A DNA stretch of 64,000 nucleotides from Planctomycetales bacterium ZRK34 (GCA_014873095.1 CP050848.1:744001-808000), one strand, 5' to 3'; positions 8,227 through 18,266 are shown, counted from the first letter of the stretch. The notes: generated by a model not told the origin, from the sequence alone. Numbers and translations: made by a program.

Positions 8227-10620
8227 ATGAGATCGCGAAAAATTTATCGTGGTTCACGTTTTCGACGTACATCAATGGCTGCGGCCTTGATGTTGAGCAT
8301 GGCCACAGGCGCGGCGAAGGCCGACCTGCTGGCAGCATGGAACTTCAACACCGGGGCGTCGACAGATTCCGGCGCGGCCTGGGTCGGCAGCATCAACCCC
8401 AGCGCCGGCGTTCAGTCCGGCACCGCCCTGCTGGATCTGTCAAATATCCTCGGGCCAACCGAGGACTTCAGCGGTACGACAGTCAACGCCGTCGGTTCTG
8501 ATGCATCCGGCAGCGCGCTGGTGTTTCAGAACGGCTCCAGCGGCGCCGGCAACAGTCAGTATTTCGACCTCACCTTCTCCATGACGGGGCTCTCCGATCT
8601 ACAGTTGAGCTTTGCGGCGCAGCGGACGAGCACAGGCTTCAATGACATTGACATTTCGTGGTCGATCGACGGCTCGACTTTTAACGCGGTCGATTCCAAT
8701 ATCACTTTCGCCAGCAGCTACGCACAGGAAGACTTCTCCGTATCTTCAGGTGTGGACAACGCGGCGAACGTCACGCTGCGTTTCGCCATGGACGGCGGCT
8801 CGTTAACCAGTTCAAGCGGCAACAATCGTTACGACAACATTCAGCTTAACGCCAGTCTCGCCGGCTCAGATCCCGTCAACCTGACCTGGGACGCGAACAC
8901 CGGCACGTCCGGCGCACAGGACGGCAGCGGTTCCTGGACCACGGGCGGCAACAACTGGTATGCCGACTCGTCAAACTACAACTGGAGCAGCGCGACGCCG
9001 AGCAGCGCGACCTTCGGCGCCGGTGGCGCCGGCGGCACCGTCACGGTCGACGGCGGCGGAGTCACCGCCAACAACGTCGCCTTTGACGCCTCGGCCACTT
9101 CCGAATACACCGTCACCGGCGGTCAGGTCACGCTCGAAGGCAACATCACCGCGGACAAGTCCGCCACGATCGCCAGCAACCTGAACCTGTCCGACGGCAC
9201 TCACAGCGTCAGTGTCGCCGACGGCCAGACCCTGACGGTCAACACCTTCTCGGAAGCCAACCTCGGCACCGGCAATCTGTCGATCACCGGTCCCGGCAAG
9301 GTCTCCGTGACCGGCGACAGCACCGCGTCGCTCTACCTCGGCGCCGTGCAGCTTAGCGGCGGATCGACGCTTGAGGTGCAGTCCGGTGCAGATACCGGTT
9401 ACGCCTTCATCAACTCCAACAACAGCTCCGGCGTCACCTACACCGGCGACGGCAACATCTCCGGCGGCGTCAACGTCTTCAACAACACCATCGAGGGCAA
9501 CCTGGTCGTCGGCACCGGATTCCATGACGGCGATTCAACCGTCAGCGGCACCATCACCCCCGGCTACGGCTCGGGCGCCGGCACGCTTGAATTCAAGGAC
9601 GACCTTCGTCTTTACACCACCATCTATGACTGGAACCTGGTCTCCCTGGCCGATGACAACACCGGCACGGCCGGCACGGACTGGGATCTGATCAAGGTCG
9701 GCGGCGAACTGTGGACCAGCTACACCAGCGGCGGCCATACCGTCAATCTCTCGATCGACGTCGACCCGACCTTGGCCGACTCGTTCTGGAACTCCGATCA
9801 CAGCTGGCTGATCGTTGACGTCGGCAGCAACGGAACAACCACCGATCGGAACCCGGTGGCGTTCGACAACATCACCACCTCACTGACCGGCTTCTCGACC
9901 AGCGTCGATTCCAACGGCGACATCTACCTCAACTACGACTCCAATTACGTGCAGCCGGGCCCCTCCGGCGAGATCGCCATCACCGAGTTCATGGCCAACC
10001 CCGGCGCCGGCTTTGACAGCCAGCTTGAGTGGGTCGAGCTTTACAACTACGGCACAGACACCGTCAACCTCAACGGCTGGACGATCGGCGACGAAGACTC
10101 CGACTCATTTACATTCGCGACGGACATCGAAATCGCCGCCGGCGACTTCATCATTCTCGCCGTCGACAAGCTCGCTTTCGAAGAAGCATGGCTCGGCAGC
10201 GTCGACACCGATGCGGTGATCGAAGCGGCCTTCGCCCTGGCCAACAGCAGTGACGAGCTGCTGCTCAAGGACGAAAACGGCAACGTGATCTGGCAGCTTG
10301 CCTGGAGCGGCGGCATCTCGTCGGGCATGTCCGTGTTCCTGACCGACGCCGACTTCCTGGCCAATGTTTACGGCACCCAGGACGGCGACAAGATCAACAC
10401 CGGCGGCACGGACGACGCGACCGGCACCCTCGGTTACGAGTCCAACGCCAACACGACCGATGACAACGGCTACTACAGCGGCCTGCTTGGCGACGCCACC
10501 ACCCCGGACTATGGCAGCCCGCTGTCTCTGTCCAGCACGTCCGCGCTGGTGCCTGAACCGTCGACCTTCGCCCTGATGGGCCTCGGTCTGGTCGGTCTGG
10601 CCCGCCGTCGTCGGCGTTGA
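8227..10620 (+). CDS. PEP-CTERM surface protein with lamin-tail-like domain
   Basis: An exported protein of 797 residues. It begins with a signal peptide (MRSRKIYRGSRFRR, then a hydrophobic core ending at GAAKAD). Next come a beta-sandwich-like segment (about 25-220), a Ser/Thr/Gly/Asn-rich beta-helix-like repeat region (about 220-420), a lamin-tail (LTD)-like domain beginning GEIAITEFMANPGAG near residue 581, and a C-terminal sorting signal VPEPSTFALMGLGLVGLARR plus arginines. PEP-CTERM signals are known to be cut by an exosortase; none is encoded in this window. The start at 8227 follows the ribosome site AGGAGCT; an in-frame ATG at 8206 is less likely. A strong terminator follows. Confidence 0.88.
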   Translation: MRSRKIYRGSRFRRTSMAAALMLSMATGAAKADLLAAWNFNTGASTDSGAAWVGSINPSAGVQSGTALLDLSNILGPTEDFSGTTVNAVGSDASGSALVFQNGSSGAGNSQYFDLTFSMTGLSDLQLSFAAQRTSTGFNDIDISWSIDGSTFNAVDSNITFASSYAQEDFSVSSGVDNAANVTLRFAMDGGSLTSSSGNNRYDNIQLNASLAGSDPVNLTWDANTGTSGAQDGSGSWTTGGNNWYADSSNYNWSSATPSSATFGAGGAGGTVTVDGGGVTANNVAFDASATSEYTVTGGQVTLEGNITADKSATIASNLNLSDGTHSVSVADGQTLTVNTFSEANLGTGNLSITGPGKVSVTGDSTASLYLGAVQLSGGSTLEVQSGADTGYAFINSNNSSGVTYTGDGNISGGVNVFNNTIEGNLVVGTGFHDGDSTVSGTITPGYGSGAGTLEFKDDLRLYTTIYDWNLVSLADDNTGTAGTDWDLIKVGGELWTSYTSGGHTVNLSIDVDPTLADSFWNSDHSWLIVDVGSNGTTTDRNPVAFDNITTSLTGFSTSVDSNGDIYLNYDSNYVQPGPSGEIAITEFMANPGAGFDSQLEWVELYNYGTDTVNLNGWTIGDEDSDSFTFATDIEIAAGDFIILAVDKLAFEEAWLGSVDTDAVIEAAFALANSSDELLLKDENGNVIWQLAWSGGISSGMSVFLTDADFLANVYGTQDGDKINTGGTDDATGTLGYESNANTTDDNGYYSGLLGDATTPDYGSPLSLSSTSALVPEPSTFALMGLGLVGLARRRRR

Positions 10621-10637
10621 TCTTCCACCAACCCCAC

Positions 10638-10675
10638 AAGCACCGGGAACTGACGTTCCCGGTGCTTCTTTCCTT
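10638..10675 (+). terminator. Rho-independent terminator
   Basis: A perfect 13-bp stem (10638-10650 with 10655-10667), loop TGAC, then a pyrimidine tract CTTTCCTT. It lies 18 bp after the PEP-CTERM stop codon and before the pseudopilin gene, so read-through would be limited. Confidence 0.85.
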
Positions 10676-10693
10676 CATAAAGGAATGGATTCC

Positions 10694-11659
10694 ATGAGAA
10701 CCCCCCCCCGTGCCTTTACTCTGATTGAACTGCTGGTCGTCGTCGCCATCATCGCGCTGCTGATCGGCATCCTGCTGCCTTCGCTAAGCGCAGCGCGCAA
10801 TCTTTCGCGGCAGGTCGCCTGCCAGGCGCATCTGCGCGGCGCCGGCCAGGCCATGGCCGTCTACGGCGCCGAGAACAAACAGTACCTGGCCGGCCCGCTG
10901 ACCAGCGGCGCCAAACTGACATCCAACGCCTACACATTTTCCAACAGCCCGCGCGAACCGACGTTCAACATGGACTGGATCTCTCCGACGCTCGGGGACT
11001 CACTCGGCCTGCCCGGCGATCGCGATGAGCGCATCAAGGCGATCTTCAACGACGCCTTCCGCTGCCCGTCCAATGCCGCGGTGTACGATTATGAATACGA
11101 CGGCGGATACAACACTCCCCCTCAGGAGCTTTCCATCGCCAGCTATTCCTCGCCGCTGGGGTTTCACGTCAGCGCCTTCGACAAACCCAGCCGTATGCCG
11201 GTCCTCCCGAGTAACAATGCCCCACGCAAAATCGACAACGTCGGCCGCTCCATCTCCGAAAAGGTGTGGGCCATGGACGGCGTGCGCTATGTACGATATT
11301 CCAACGGCAGCATCAGCTACAACACCTTCGTGTTTCAGGACGAGGGCGGCAACTTCATGACCCACTCGCCGGCCTTTCCAAACTATGAAACCGGCGGTGA
11401 AGGCAATCCCTATCGACGCGACACCACCGGCATCCTGTACCCCGAAGCCGAGGAATTCGCCTATCGACACGTTGATCAGTCGCTCAACGTCGTGATGTTC
11501 GACGGCCACACGGAAAACCTGCTCGAAGTCCAGTCGCGCGACGCCACCTACTATTTCCCGTCGAAAACCTTCGTCAAAACGACCGCCCTGGCCGGCATGC
11601 CGCCAGGTTACGCCACCAGCAACGACAACAAATACCCTCCCAACTCCTACATCCGTTGA
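10694..11659 (+). CDS. Pseudopilin-like protein with prepilin leader
   Basis: A 321-residue protein with a short prepilin leader and the class III motif [19 protein letters not shown], cut by a prepilin peptidase before the Phe, followed by LLPSLSAARNLSRQVACQAH. This is the opening of planctomycete 'type II secretion/prepilin-type N-terminal cleavage' proteins. Near the C-terminus HVDQSLNVVMFDGHTENL resembles the H-X9-DG signature of the group, with one extra residue. I chose ATG at 10694 because AAGGA sits nine bases upstream; ATG at 10685 is too close to that site. It follows the PEP-CTERM gene, the pairing seen elsewhere in the window. Confidence 0.85.
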   Translation: MRTPPRAFTLIELLVVVAIIALLIGILLPSLSAARNLSRQVACQAHLRGAGQAMAVYGAENKQYLAGPLTSGAKLTSNAYTFSNSPREPTFNMDWISPTLGDSLGLPGDRDERIKAIFNDAFRCPSNAAVYDYEYDGGYNTPPQELSIASYSSPLGFHVSAFDKPSRMPVLPSNNAPRKIDNVGRSISEKVWAMDGVRYVRYSNGSISYNTFVFQDEGGNFMTHSPAFPNYETGGEGNPYRRDTTGILYPEAEEFAYRHVDQSLNVVMFDGHTENLLEVQSRDATYYFPSKTFVKTTALAGMPPGYATSNDNKYPPNSYIR

Positions 11660-11677
11660 CACCGCGCAACTACGACG

Positions 11678-12685
11678 TCATGGCGCGATGATTTTTTCGA
11701 TCGGCCTCAACAGCGCCGGCCAATCCGCCAGATTCGGTATCTCCACCGCGCCCCAGGTGGTGCACAGGTAACCCAGCAGGCGCGGGTTTTGACAGCCTCT
11801 GGCAGCGGCGGCGAACGCTTCGGCCGCCTCGGGTTTCTTCCACCCGGCAGGCCAGACGCGAAAACCCTTGTCCAGAAAAACCGCCAGCGATGGGTAGCGG
11901 TCACGTTTCTCGTAGTGCCAGTCGCAGAGGACGATGTCTTTGGGAATGCGATCGATGGCCGGGGCGGTGCCGTTGCCGGAGGCTTCCCACTTGCCGTAGC
12001 CGGTCTGCTCCGCGTCGAGCAACCGATCACCCCACATCAGCATCTGCACGCCACGCTTCCCGACGATGTGGCCGTGCAGATCGTTGACCGCCTTGGCGAA
12101 CAGCGCCGCCGGGTCGCCCCCGCGGCAACGCTCGCAGTGTTCCGACGCGATCAGAAACACTTCATCCATGCCCACGTGAAACGCCTTCGCCTCAAAGGCG
12201 TCGATCAACTCATCGATGAGCGCGAACACCACACGGTTCACCTCGGGGTGCTGCGGGCACCAGCTACGGCAGTAGATGTCTTTGTTGTCGGGATACGCGC
12301 CGGGGGTTTCATCGAATTGCGGATAGTGCTTCAGCAGCGCCGCGTTGTTCTGTTTCCACGATTGATGACCGAGACAGTTGATCTGCGGGATGATTTCGAT
12401 GTGATGGGCGCGAGCCGTGTCTGCAAATTTTTTCGCCCCTACCACGGTGATGCCGTTGGTGGGCGCCAGCTCGGGGTGGGACTTGTAAGCGAAGTGGTAG
12501 TTGATCTCAAGGATCAGGTGCGTGACGCCGCGTTTTGACAGGGCCGGCAATTGCTCGGCAAGCTGATCCAGCATCTTGTCGGTGTACACCATGAAGTGCA
12601 CCCCGATCCACGGCGACTCGGCCCGTGCCGCGTTCACATTCACGAACATCCCGCACACGATCACAACCACAGCCAGAATACGCAT
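11678..12685 (-). CDS. Exported GH20-like glycoside hydrolase
   Basis: A 335-residue protein with a signal peptide (about 22 residues, cut after ARA). Its TIM-barrel-like body resembles the catalytic domain of family 20 beta-N-acetylhexosaminidases: HLILEINYHF near the first strands, IIPQINCLGHQSW in the middle, and HVGMDEVF near residue 170, where the Asp-Glu pair would be the catalytic dyad. It is shorter than classic GH20 enzymes because it lacks the N-terminal accessory domain. GGAGG precedes the ATG at 12685. It lies 38 bp downstream of purF on the same strand and may be read with it, with no obvious functional link. The substrate is not determined. Confidence 0.8.
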   Translation of the reverse strand: MRILAVVVIVCGMFVNVNAARAESPWIGVHFMVYTDKMLDQLAEQLPALSKRGVTHLILEINYHFAYKSHPELAPTNGITVVGAKKFADTARAHHIEIIPQINCLGHQSWKQNNAALLKHYPQFDETPGAYPDNKDIYCRSWCPQHPEVNRVVFALIDELIDAFEAKAFHVGMDEVFLIASEHCERCRGGDPAALFAKAVNDLHGHIVGKRGVQMLMWGDRLLDAEQTGYGKWEASGNGTAPAIDRIPKDIVLCDWHYEKRDRYPSLAVFLDKGFRVWPAGWKKPEAAEAFAAAARGCQNPRLLGYLCTTWGAVEIPNLADWPALLRPIEKIIAP

Positions 12686-12723
12686 GGCAGACCTCCGTTA
12701 ACGACATATCAAAACACGAACGC

Positions 12724-14139
12724 TCAGGTGAACAGCTTCTGCTGGTGGCGTTCGAGATCGAGTTTGCGGATGGGGTTGGACACGTCCAGGCGATACTTGC
12801 CGCTGTAGCAGGCGGTGCAGTAGCTTTCCGGCGGGAGGCTCACGCAACTGAGCATGCCTTCCAGCGAGAGGAAATGCAGGCTGTCGACGCCGAGGAATTC
12901 ACAGATCTGCTCAACGGTGCGATTGTTGGCGATCAACTGCGACTCATCGGGGAAGTCGACGCCGAAGTAGCAACCGTGGCGGATCGGCGGACAGGAGATG
13001 CGGAAGTGAATCTCCTTGGCGCCGGCGCGGCGGAGTTGAGCGATCTTGCCGCGGGTGGTGGTGCCGCGCACGATCGAGTCGTCGACGACGATGATGCGCT
13101 GGCCGTCGACGATCTCGCCGACGACGTTGAGCTTGAGCTGGACCGCCTGATTGCGCTGGGCCTGGGTGGGCTGAATGAATGTGCGGCCGACGTAGCGATT
13201 GGGCACGATGCCTTCGCGCAGGGGCAGCTTCGCCTCGCGGGCATAACCCATCGCCGCGGAGCGCCCCGAGTCGGGCATGGGCATGACGAAGTCGGCGTCG
13301 ACGGGCGCTTCCTTGGCCATCTGCTCGCCGAGCTTTTCGCGAACGATCTGCACGGTGTCGCCGAAGATCTTGCTGGACGGGTTGGCGAAGTAGACGTGTT
13401 CGAACACGCAGTGGGCCGGCGGCTGGGGATCGATGAAGTGGCGTGATGAAACGCCTTTGTCACTGAGCGTGACGATCTCGCCGGGCTTGACCTCGCGAAC
13501 GGTGCGGGCGCCGATGGCGTCCAGGGCGACCGACTCGCTGGCCACGCAGGGGTGACCGTCTTGTGTCTCGCCGAGCACCAGCGGGCGGAAGCCCCACGGG
13601 TCGCGCGCCGCCTCGATGCGGTCGTTGTGCATGACCACGAGGCTGTAGGCCCCCTGGAGGTGTTGCAGCGAGGCGGCCAGCGGATCGGGCTTGGAGGTAT
13701 GGTTCGGGGCGGCCAGCAGGTGGAAGATGACTTCGGTATCGGTGGTGGTATGGAAGATGTGGCCACGGTCTTCGAACATGCGTCGAAGGACTGACGCATT
13801 GACCAGATTGCCATTATGGCCGATGGCGACCTGCCCCCCGGCAAACTCCTGCAGCAGGGGTTGGCAGTTGCCCAGGCGGCTGGAACCGGTGGTGGAATAC
13901 CGGTTGTGGCCGATGGCGGCGTGGCCTTCAAGCTCGTTTAAGATGCGGCTGGTGAAGACCTCGGAAACCAGTCCCATGCCGACGTGGCTTTGGAGGGTTT
14001 CGCCATCGGAAACGACGATGCCGGCGGATTCCTGGCCGCGGTGTTGCTGTGCAAACAGCGCAAAGTAAGCCTGCACAGCACTATCCGACGGGCCCCAGAT
14101 GCCGAACACGCCACATTTATCTTTTTTTTCGCCGGACAT
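12724..14139 (-). CDS. purF: Amidophosphoribosyltransferase
   Basis: Transfers the amide of glutamine to PRPP, the first committed step of purine synthesis. It has 471 residues. After a short propeptide (MSGEKKDK) comes the catalytic Cys9 in CGVFGIWG, which becomes the N-terminal nucleophile. The Ntn-hydrolase glutaminase follows (HRGQESAGI, IGHNRYSTTG, GHNGNLVN). The PRPP loop IIVVDDSIVRGTTTRGK is near residue 350. Cysteines in AHCVFEH, ISCPP and YCTACYSG fit the 4Fe-4S form of the enzyme (Bacillus type). It is divergent from dnaG, with about 390 bp between the starts. Confidence 0.97.
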   Translation of the reverse strand: MSGEKKDKCGVFGIWGPSDSAVQAYFALFAQQHRGQESAGIVVSDGETLQSHVGMGLVSEVFTSRILNELEGHAAIGHNRYSTTGSSRLGNCQPLLQEFAGGQVAIGHNGNLVNASVLRRMFEDRGHIFHTTTDTEVIFHLLAAPNHTSKPDPLAASLQHLQGAYSLVVMHNDRIEAARDPWGFRPLVLGETQDGHPCVASESVALDAIGARTVREVKPGEIVTLSDKGVSSRHFIDPQPPAHCVFEHVYFANPSSKIFGDTVQIVREKLGEQMAKEAPVDADFVMPMPDSGRSAAMGYAREAKLPLREGIVPNRYVGRTFIQPTQAQRNQAVQLKLNVVGEIVDGQRIIVVDDSIVRGTTTRGKIAQLRRAGAKEIHFRISCPPIRHGCYFGVDFPDESQLIANNRTVEQICEFLGVDSLHFLSLEGMLSCVSLPPESYCTACYSGKYRLDVSNPIRKLDLERHQQKLFT

Positions 14140-14327
14140 AGAACTCGTTTCACAGGCCGGGGGTAAGTTGTCGCCAAGTCGCCGATACTACGGCGGGTAG
14201 GGGCAAGCCGACACGGTAACTTTCGCATCGAAACCGGTCAAGCGAGGGTCCATTGTAGGCGCGTTATCGGAGCCGGCGAACGCCCGAATAACCGGTAAAT
14301 ACCGCAAAAAAAGAATGTTCGATAAAT
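14140..14327. other. Divergent spacer between purF and dnaG
   Basis: No gene is seen. The stretch must hold the purF promoter (minus strand), but I could not find a convincing -35/-10 pair for it. Confidence 0.4.
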
Positions 14328-14355
14328 TTGACTCGCGCCGGTTCGGTGCTATGTT
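14328..14355 (+). promoter_or_regulatory. Sigma-70-type promoter for dnaG-rpoD
   Basis: TTGACT (14328-14333), 16-bp spacer, TATGTT (14350-14355). It is a good vegetative promoter and places the transcript start near 14362. That rules out the most upstream in-frame start codon and supports a dnaG start further downstream. Confidence 0.6.
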
Positions 14356-14359
14356 TTAG

Positions 14360-14377
14360 ATGTTCGCGGTTGAACAT
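14360..14377. promoter_or_regulatory. Dyad overlapping the dnaG-rpoD transcript start
   Basis: ATGTTC, six bases, GAACAT: a perfect interrupted palindrome immediately downstream of the -10 box. It could be an operator. The E. coli rpsU-dnaG-rpoD operon is known to carry a LexA site, but this sequence is not the E. coli LexA box, so the binder is unknown. Confidence 0.4.
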
Positions 14378-14525
14378 GATCGTCGCCTGGGGACCACCTC
14401 AAACCAGCGTCCCAGTCGCCGAACGGTCAGTCGAATCCATGTTCGGGGATTCACTGCGAATCGTTGTCAAGCAGGCGGTCAAGCAAGGATTGCGTCCCGC
14501 GCCGGATGTGCGCACGAGTTGTCCC

Positions 14526-16457
14526 GTGAATAGAGATGACGCTAAAAAACGGGTTCTCGAGTCGACCGATCTGGTCCGCCTGGTCAGTGAGCATGTCGTG
14601 CTCAAACCGCGCGGCAGAGAGTTCATCGGCGTTTGTCCGTTTCATGATGACAAAAATCCGTCGATGTACGTTGTGCCCCATAAACAGTTCTACCACTGCT
14701 TCTCCTGCGGCGCCAGCGGCGATGCGTTCAGCTTCGTGATGGGTTATCACAAGATGACCTTCCCCGAAGCGCTGAAATATCTCGCCGACCGCGCCGGCAT
14801 CGAGTTGCCCCGCAATACCCGTGAACAATCCAGCGACGAGCCGACCGAGCGCCAGCGCATCGCCGCGGCCAATCAGTTTGCCGTCGAGTTTTTCAAACGC
14901 ACGCTGGCCGATGAGCGCCTCGGCGGCCCGGCCCGGCGGTACATCACCCAGCGCGGCATCAGCGACGAGATGGTCGAAACCTTCGCTCTCGGCGCCGCCC
15001 CCGATGCGTGGGACGCACTCGCCCAGTACGTGAATCGCAAGCAGATGGATCGACAAGCCTTCGAATGGGCTGGTCTGATCGCCCCGCGCAAAACCGGCGA
15101 CGGTCACTTCGACAAGATGCGCCATCGCTTGATGTTCCCCATCTTCGACGCCATCGGTCGGCCGGTCGCTTTCGGCGGCCGCGTGCTGCCCGAAGCCTCG
15201 ACCCGCGAAGAAAAGTCCGACGCCAAGTATCTGAACAGCCCCGAAACGGCGCTGTTCAACAAGTCCGCCACGCTGTTCGGCCTGCACGCGGCGCACAAGC
15301 CGATCAGCGATTCGCACACCGCCGTCATCGTCGAAGGCTACACCGATGTGATCGCAGCCCACCAGGCCGGCGCCCGCAACGTGGTCGCCACGCTCGGCAC
15401 GGCTTTGACCGCCGAGCACGCCGCGGTGCTGCGTCGCTACGCCGATCAGGTCGTGCTGATCTTCGATGCGGACGAAGCCGGCCAGAAAGCGGCGGACCGG
15501 GCGTTGCAGATCTTTTTCAACCAGCCGATCGATGTGAAGATCGCGGTGCTGCCGGACGGGTGCGATCCCGCCGACCTGCTGGCGCGCCCCGATGGATTGG
15601 AGCAATGGCAGACGGCGATCGTGCAGGCCGCCGATGCCATGACGTTCCAGTTCCGCCGGGTGCGCCAGCAGTTCGACGCCGCCGACACCCTCGCCGCCAA
15701 GCAGCGCATCAGCGAGCAGTACCTGCGGACGCTGATCGACCTCGGGCTCGACCGCATCGAAACCGCCCGCCGCGGGCTCGTGCTGGCGCGTGTCGCCGAG
15801 ATGCTGCGGCTGGATTCGGCCAGCATCGATCGGTTGATCCGTCAGCTTTCGGGGCGCCGCCGCGCCACCGGGCCGGTCCACGACGAGGTCGAACCCGATT
15901 TCGACGCCCCGCCGAGCCGCCCCACCGCCGCCCAGCAGGCCCAGCGCCACCTCGTCGGCTGCCTGCTGACCGAGCCGACGCTTTTCCACGAGACTGTCGC
16001 CGACGGCCGGGAACTCAACGAGTCGATCGGCCACGACGACTTCGACCACCCCCCGACCGCCGCGCTCTACGGGGCCATCTACGAATGGCTCATCGAGCAC
16101 GATCAACTGACCACCGCCGATCTGCGAAACTTGCTTCACGACGAGAATCAGGTCCGCTACGCGCTACAATTGCAGATCGAAGTCAGCCGGTTGACCGACG
16201 GATCGACGGCTGGACTGCACGAACTACTGACCGCTTCAGCCACCGCGCTGGCGGGACGGCGGGCCGAGCAGGAATACCAGCAGCAGAAAATGCTGTTGCG
16301 AGAGACAAAACAGGAACAACCCAACAACCCCGGCACCACCGGGACACCCCCCGGAACCGATTCCGCGGACGACACCGAGACCCAACGGCTGGCGCTGGCG
16401 ATCGCCCATGCCCAGGCCAACCCTTCGGCCCGTCGCGTGCCTCGTGTTTCCGGTTGA
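14526..16457 (+). CDS. dnaG: DNA primase
   Basis: Makes RNA primers at the replication fork. The zinc-binding domain shows CPFHDDKNPS then HCFSCGASGD (CHC2 finger). The TOPRIM core shows VIVEGYTDVIAAHQAG, ATLGTAL and LIFDADEAGQKAADRAL. A C-terminal helicase-interaction region of about 200 residues ends in a low-complexity tail (QEQPNNPGTTGTPPGTDS). I chose GTG at 14526, which gives VNRDDAKKRVLESTDLV, the usual distance to the zinc finger, and 643 residues. ATG at 14439 is possible and would add 29 residues. rpoD follows after 66 bp, the classical macromolecular synthesis operon order without rpsU. Confidence 0.96.
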   Translation: MNRDDAKKRVLESTDLVRLVSEHVVLKPRGREFIGVCPFHDDKNPSMYVVPHKQFYHCFSCGASGDAFSFVMGYHKMTFPEALKYLADRAGIELPRNTREQSSDEPTERQRIAAANQFAVEFFKRTLADERLGGPARRYITQRGISDEMVETFALGAAPDAWDALAQYVNRKQMDRQAFEWAGLIAPRKTGDGHFDKMRHRLMFPIFDAIGRPVAFGGRVLPEASTREEKSDAKYLNSPETALFNKSATLFGLHAAHKPISDSHTAVIVEGYTDVIAAHQAGARNVVATLGTALTAEHAAVLRRYADQVVLIFDADEAGQKAADRALQIFFNQPIDVKIAVLPDGCDPADLLARPDGLEQWQTAIVQAADAMTFQFRRVRQQFDAADTLAAKQRISEQYLRTLIDLGLDRIETARRGLVLARVAEMLRLDSASIDRLIRQLSGRRRATGPVHDEVEPDFDAPPSRPTAAQQAQRHLVGCLLTEPTLFHETVADGRELNESIGHDDFDHPPTAALYGAIYEWLIEHDQLTTADLRNLLHDENQVRYALQLQIEVSRLTDGSTAGLHELLTASATALAGRRAEQEYQQQKMLLRETKQEQPNNPGTTGTPPGTDSADDTETQRLALAIAHAQANPSARRVPRVSG

Positions 16458-16475
16458 TCGAGTCAAACAGCACCC

Positions 16476-16495
16476 CGCCGACTGCACTCGGCGGC
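16476..16495 (+). promoter_or_regulatory. Intergenic hairpin between dnaG and rpoD
   Basis: CCGCCGA, six bases, TCGGCGG, with no T-tract. It could be an RNA processing or stability element between the two cistrons; E. coli has an RNase E site in the comparable place, so this is only an analogy. Confidence 0.3.
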
Positions 16496-16523
16496 AACAA
16501 ATACCCGGTTTGGAGTATTGACC

Positions 16524-18239
16524 GTGATCGCAGAAATCCACCCAGCCGTCGCCGACCTTCACGACCGTTCCCTGAAGCGAGGCTTCGTCACCTACGACGA
16601 AATCAACGAAACGCTCCCCGATGAGTGGGTCGAACCCGACAAGCTCGACGAGTTGCTGATCCGATTCCGCAACGCCGGCATCCGGATGATCGACTCGTCG
16701 CGCTGCAAGGCCGAGCAGAACGTCCGCTTCGCGGAGGACGAACGCCCGACCAAGAGCTCCCGCAGCGTGTCGAACACGACCGTCATCGTCGACGAAGACG
16801 GCAAGGAGATCGTCACCAACGACGTCGACGAATCCTCCAAGCGCATCGACGATCCGGTCCGCATGTACCTGACCCAGATGGGCGAGATCAGCCTGCTGAC
16901 CCGCTCCGAGGAAATCCGCCTCGCCAAGAAGATCGAAACCTGCCGCATGATCTTCCGCCGCAAGGTGCTCGAAAACGACTACTCGATCACCCACGCCGTC
17001 GAGACCCTCGAACTGGTCCACTCCGGCGAACTGCCTTTCGACCGCACGATGAAGATCGCCACCAACGAGGTCGGCGCCAAGGAGAAGATCTCCGCCCGCA
17101 TTCCGCACAACCTCAAGACGATCAAGAGCCTGCTCGAGCTCAACCGCGAAGACTGGCAGCAGCTCGAAGCCAATGCCCGCATGGCCAAGTCGACCCGCGA
17201 GCAGCTTCTGCTGACCATCGCCCGCCGTCGCCGCAAGATGGCCACGCTCATCGAAGAGCTTTCACTCCGCACCAGCCGCATCCAGCCGCTGCTGCACAAG
17301 CTCAAGTCCATCACCCGCAAGATGCGCCAGCTCGAAGGCGACCTCGCCAAGGCCGAGCAGAACCCCAACCGTTACGACCCCGAGGACGTGATGGTCATGG
17401 GCGAAGAGCTCAACGGCCTGCGCAGCCTCGTGCTCAACGAGCCGGACGATCTGGCCTCGCACGTCGAAGACATCCTCGTGGTGTTCAACGAATACGAACA
17501 GGCCAAGCGCGACCTGTCCGGCGGCAACCTCCGCCTCGTGGTCTCCATCGCCAAGAAGTACCGCAACCGCGGCCTGTCGTTCCTGGACATCATCCAGGAA
17601 GGCAACACCGGCCTGATGCGCGCCGTCGACAAGTACGAGTACAAGCGCGGCTACAAGTTCTCGACGTATGCCACGTGGTGGATCCGCCAGGCCATCACCC
17701 GCGCCATCGCCGATCATGCCCGCACGATCCGCATCCCTGTGCACATGATCGAAACCATGAGCAAGCTGCGCAACATCACCAAGCAGCTTGTTCAGGAACT
17801 CGGCCGCGAGCCCACCGTCGAGGAAGTCGCCAAGATCGCCAAGATGTCGACCGGCGAAACCCGCCGCGTGCTGAAGATCTCCCGTCACCCGATCAGCCTC
17901 GACCGCCCCGTCGGTGAGTCCGAAGACAGCTACTTCGGCGACTTCATCGAGGACGAGTCCGCCGAGGCTCCGACCGACACCGCCAGCCATCAGATGCTTC
18001 GCGAGCGCATCGAAGCTGTGCTCAAGACGCTGACCTACCGCGAGCGTGAAATCATCAAGCTCCGCTACGGCATCGGCGATGGGTATACCTACACGCTGGA
18101 AGAAGTTGGGCGTATCTTCAAGGTCACCCGCGAGCGCGTCCGCCAGGTCGAAGCCAAGGCCCTGCGCAAACTCCAGCACCCGGTCCGCAGCCGCAAGCTG
18201 GTCGGCTTCCTCGATGGCGGCGGCCCTGAGGAAATTTAA
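16524..18239 (+). CDS. rpoD: RNA polymerase primary sigma factor
   Basis: Housekeeping sigma-70, 571 residues. Visible are a region 1.1-like N-terminus ([11 protein letters not shown]), region 1.2 ([19 protein letters not shown]), a helical non-conserved region, and regions 2.1-2.4 ([55 protein letters not shown]). Region 3 begins [11 protein letters not shown], and region 4.2 contains [20 protein letters not shown]. The start is GTG at 16524, with GGAG eight bases upstream; a TTG two codons earlier is too close to the ribosome site. Two hairpins with T-tracts follow. Confidence 0.97.
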   Translation: MIAEIHPAVADLHDRSLKRGFVTYDEINETLPDEWVEPDKLDELLIRFRNAGIRMIDSSRCKAEQNVRFAEDERPTKSSRSVSNTTVIVDEDGKEIVTNDVDESSKRIDDPVRMYLTQMGEISLLTRSEEIRLAKKIETCRMIFRRKVLENDYSITHAVETLELVHSGELPFDRTMKIATNEVGAKEKISARIPHNLKTIKSLLELNREDWQQLEANARMAKSTREQLLLTIARRRRKMATLIEELSLRTSRIQPLLHKLKSITRKMRQLEGDLAKAEQNPNRYDPEDVMVMGEELNGLRSLVLNEPDDLASHVEDILVVFNEYEQAKRDLSGGNLRLVVSIAKKYRNRGLSFLDIIQEGNTGLMRAVDKYEYKRGYKFSTYATWWIRQAITRAIADHARTIRIPVHMIETMSKLRNITKQLVQELGREPTVEEVAKIAKMSTGETRRVLKISRHPISLDRPVGESEDSYFGDFIEDESAEAPTDTASHQMLRERIEAVLKTLTYREREIIKLRYGIGDGYTYTLEEVGRIFKVTRERVRQVEAKALRKLQHPVRSRKLVGFLDGGGPEEI

Positions 18240-18245
18240 CTAAAT

Positions 18246-18266
18246 AATCCTTGCTTAGGATTTTTT
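18246..18266 (+). terminator. Weak terminator after rpoD
   Basis: AATCCT, five-base loop, AGGATT running into six T. It starts seven bases after the rpoD stop codon. The short, AT-rich stem suggests a leaky terminator backed up by the one at 18314. Confidence 0.45.

Noticed and set aside
14451..16139. Long open frame on the minus strand opposite dnaG
   Set aside because: Its predicted protein is low-complexity and His/Arg/Asp-rich, with no family; it is an antisense shadow caused by high third-position GC of dnaG.
15008..17917. Long Arg/Pro-rich frames on the plus strand within dnaG and rpoD
   Set aside because: They are out of frame with clear primase and sigma factor domains and have composition typical of shifted GC-rich codons.
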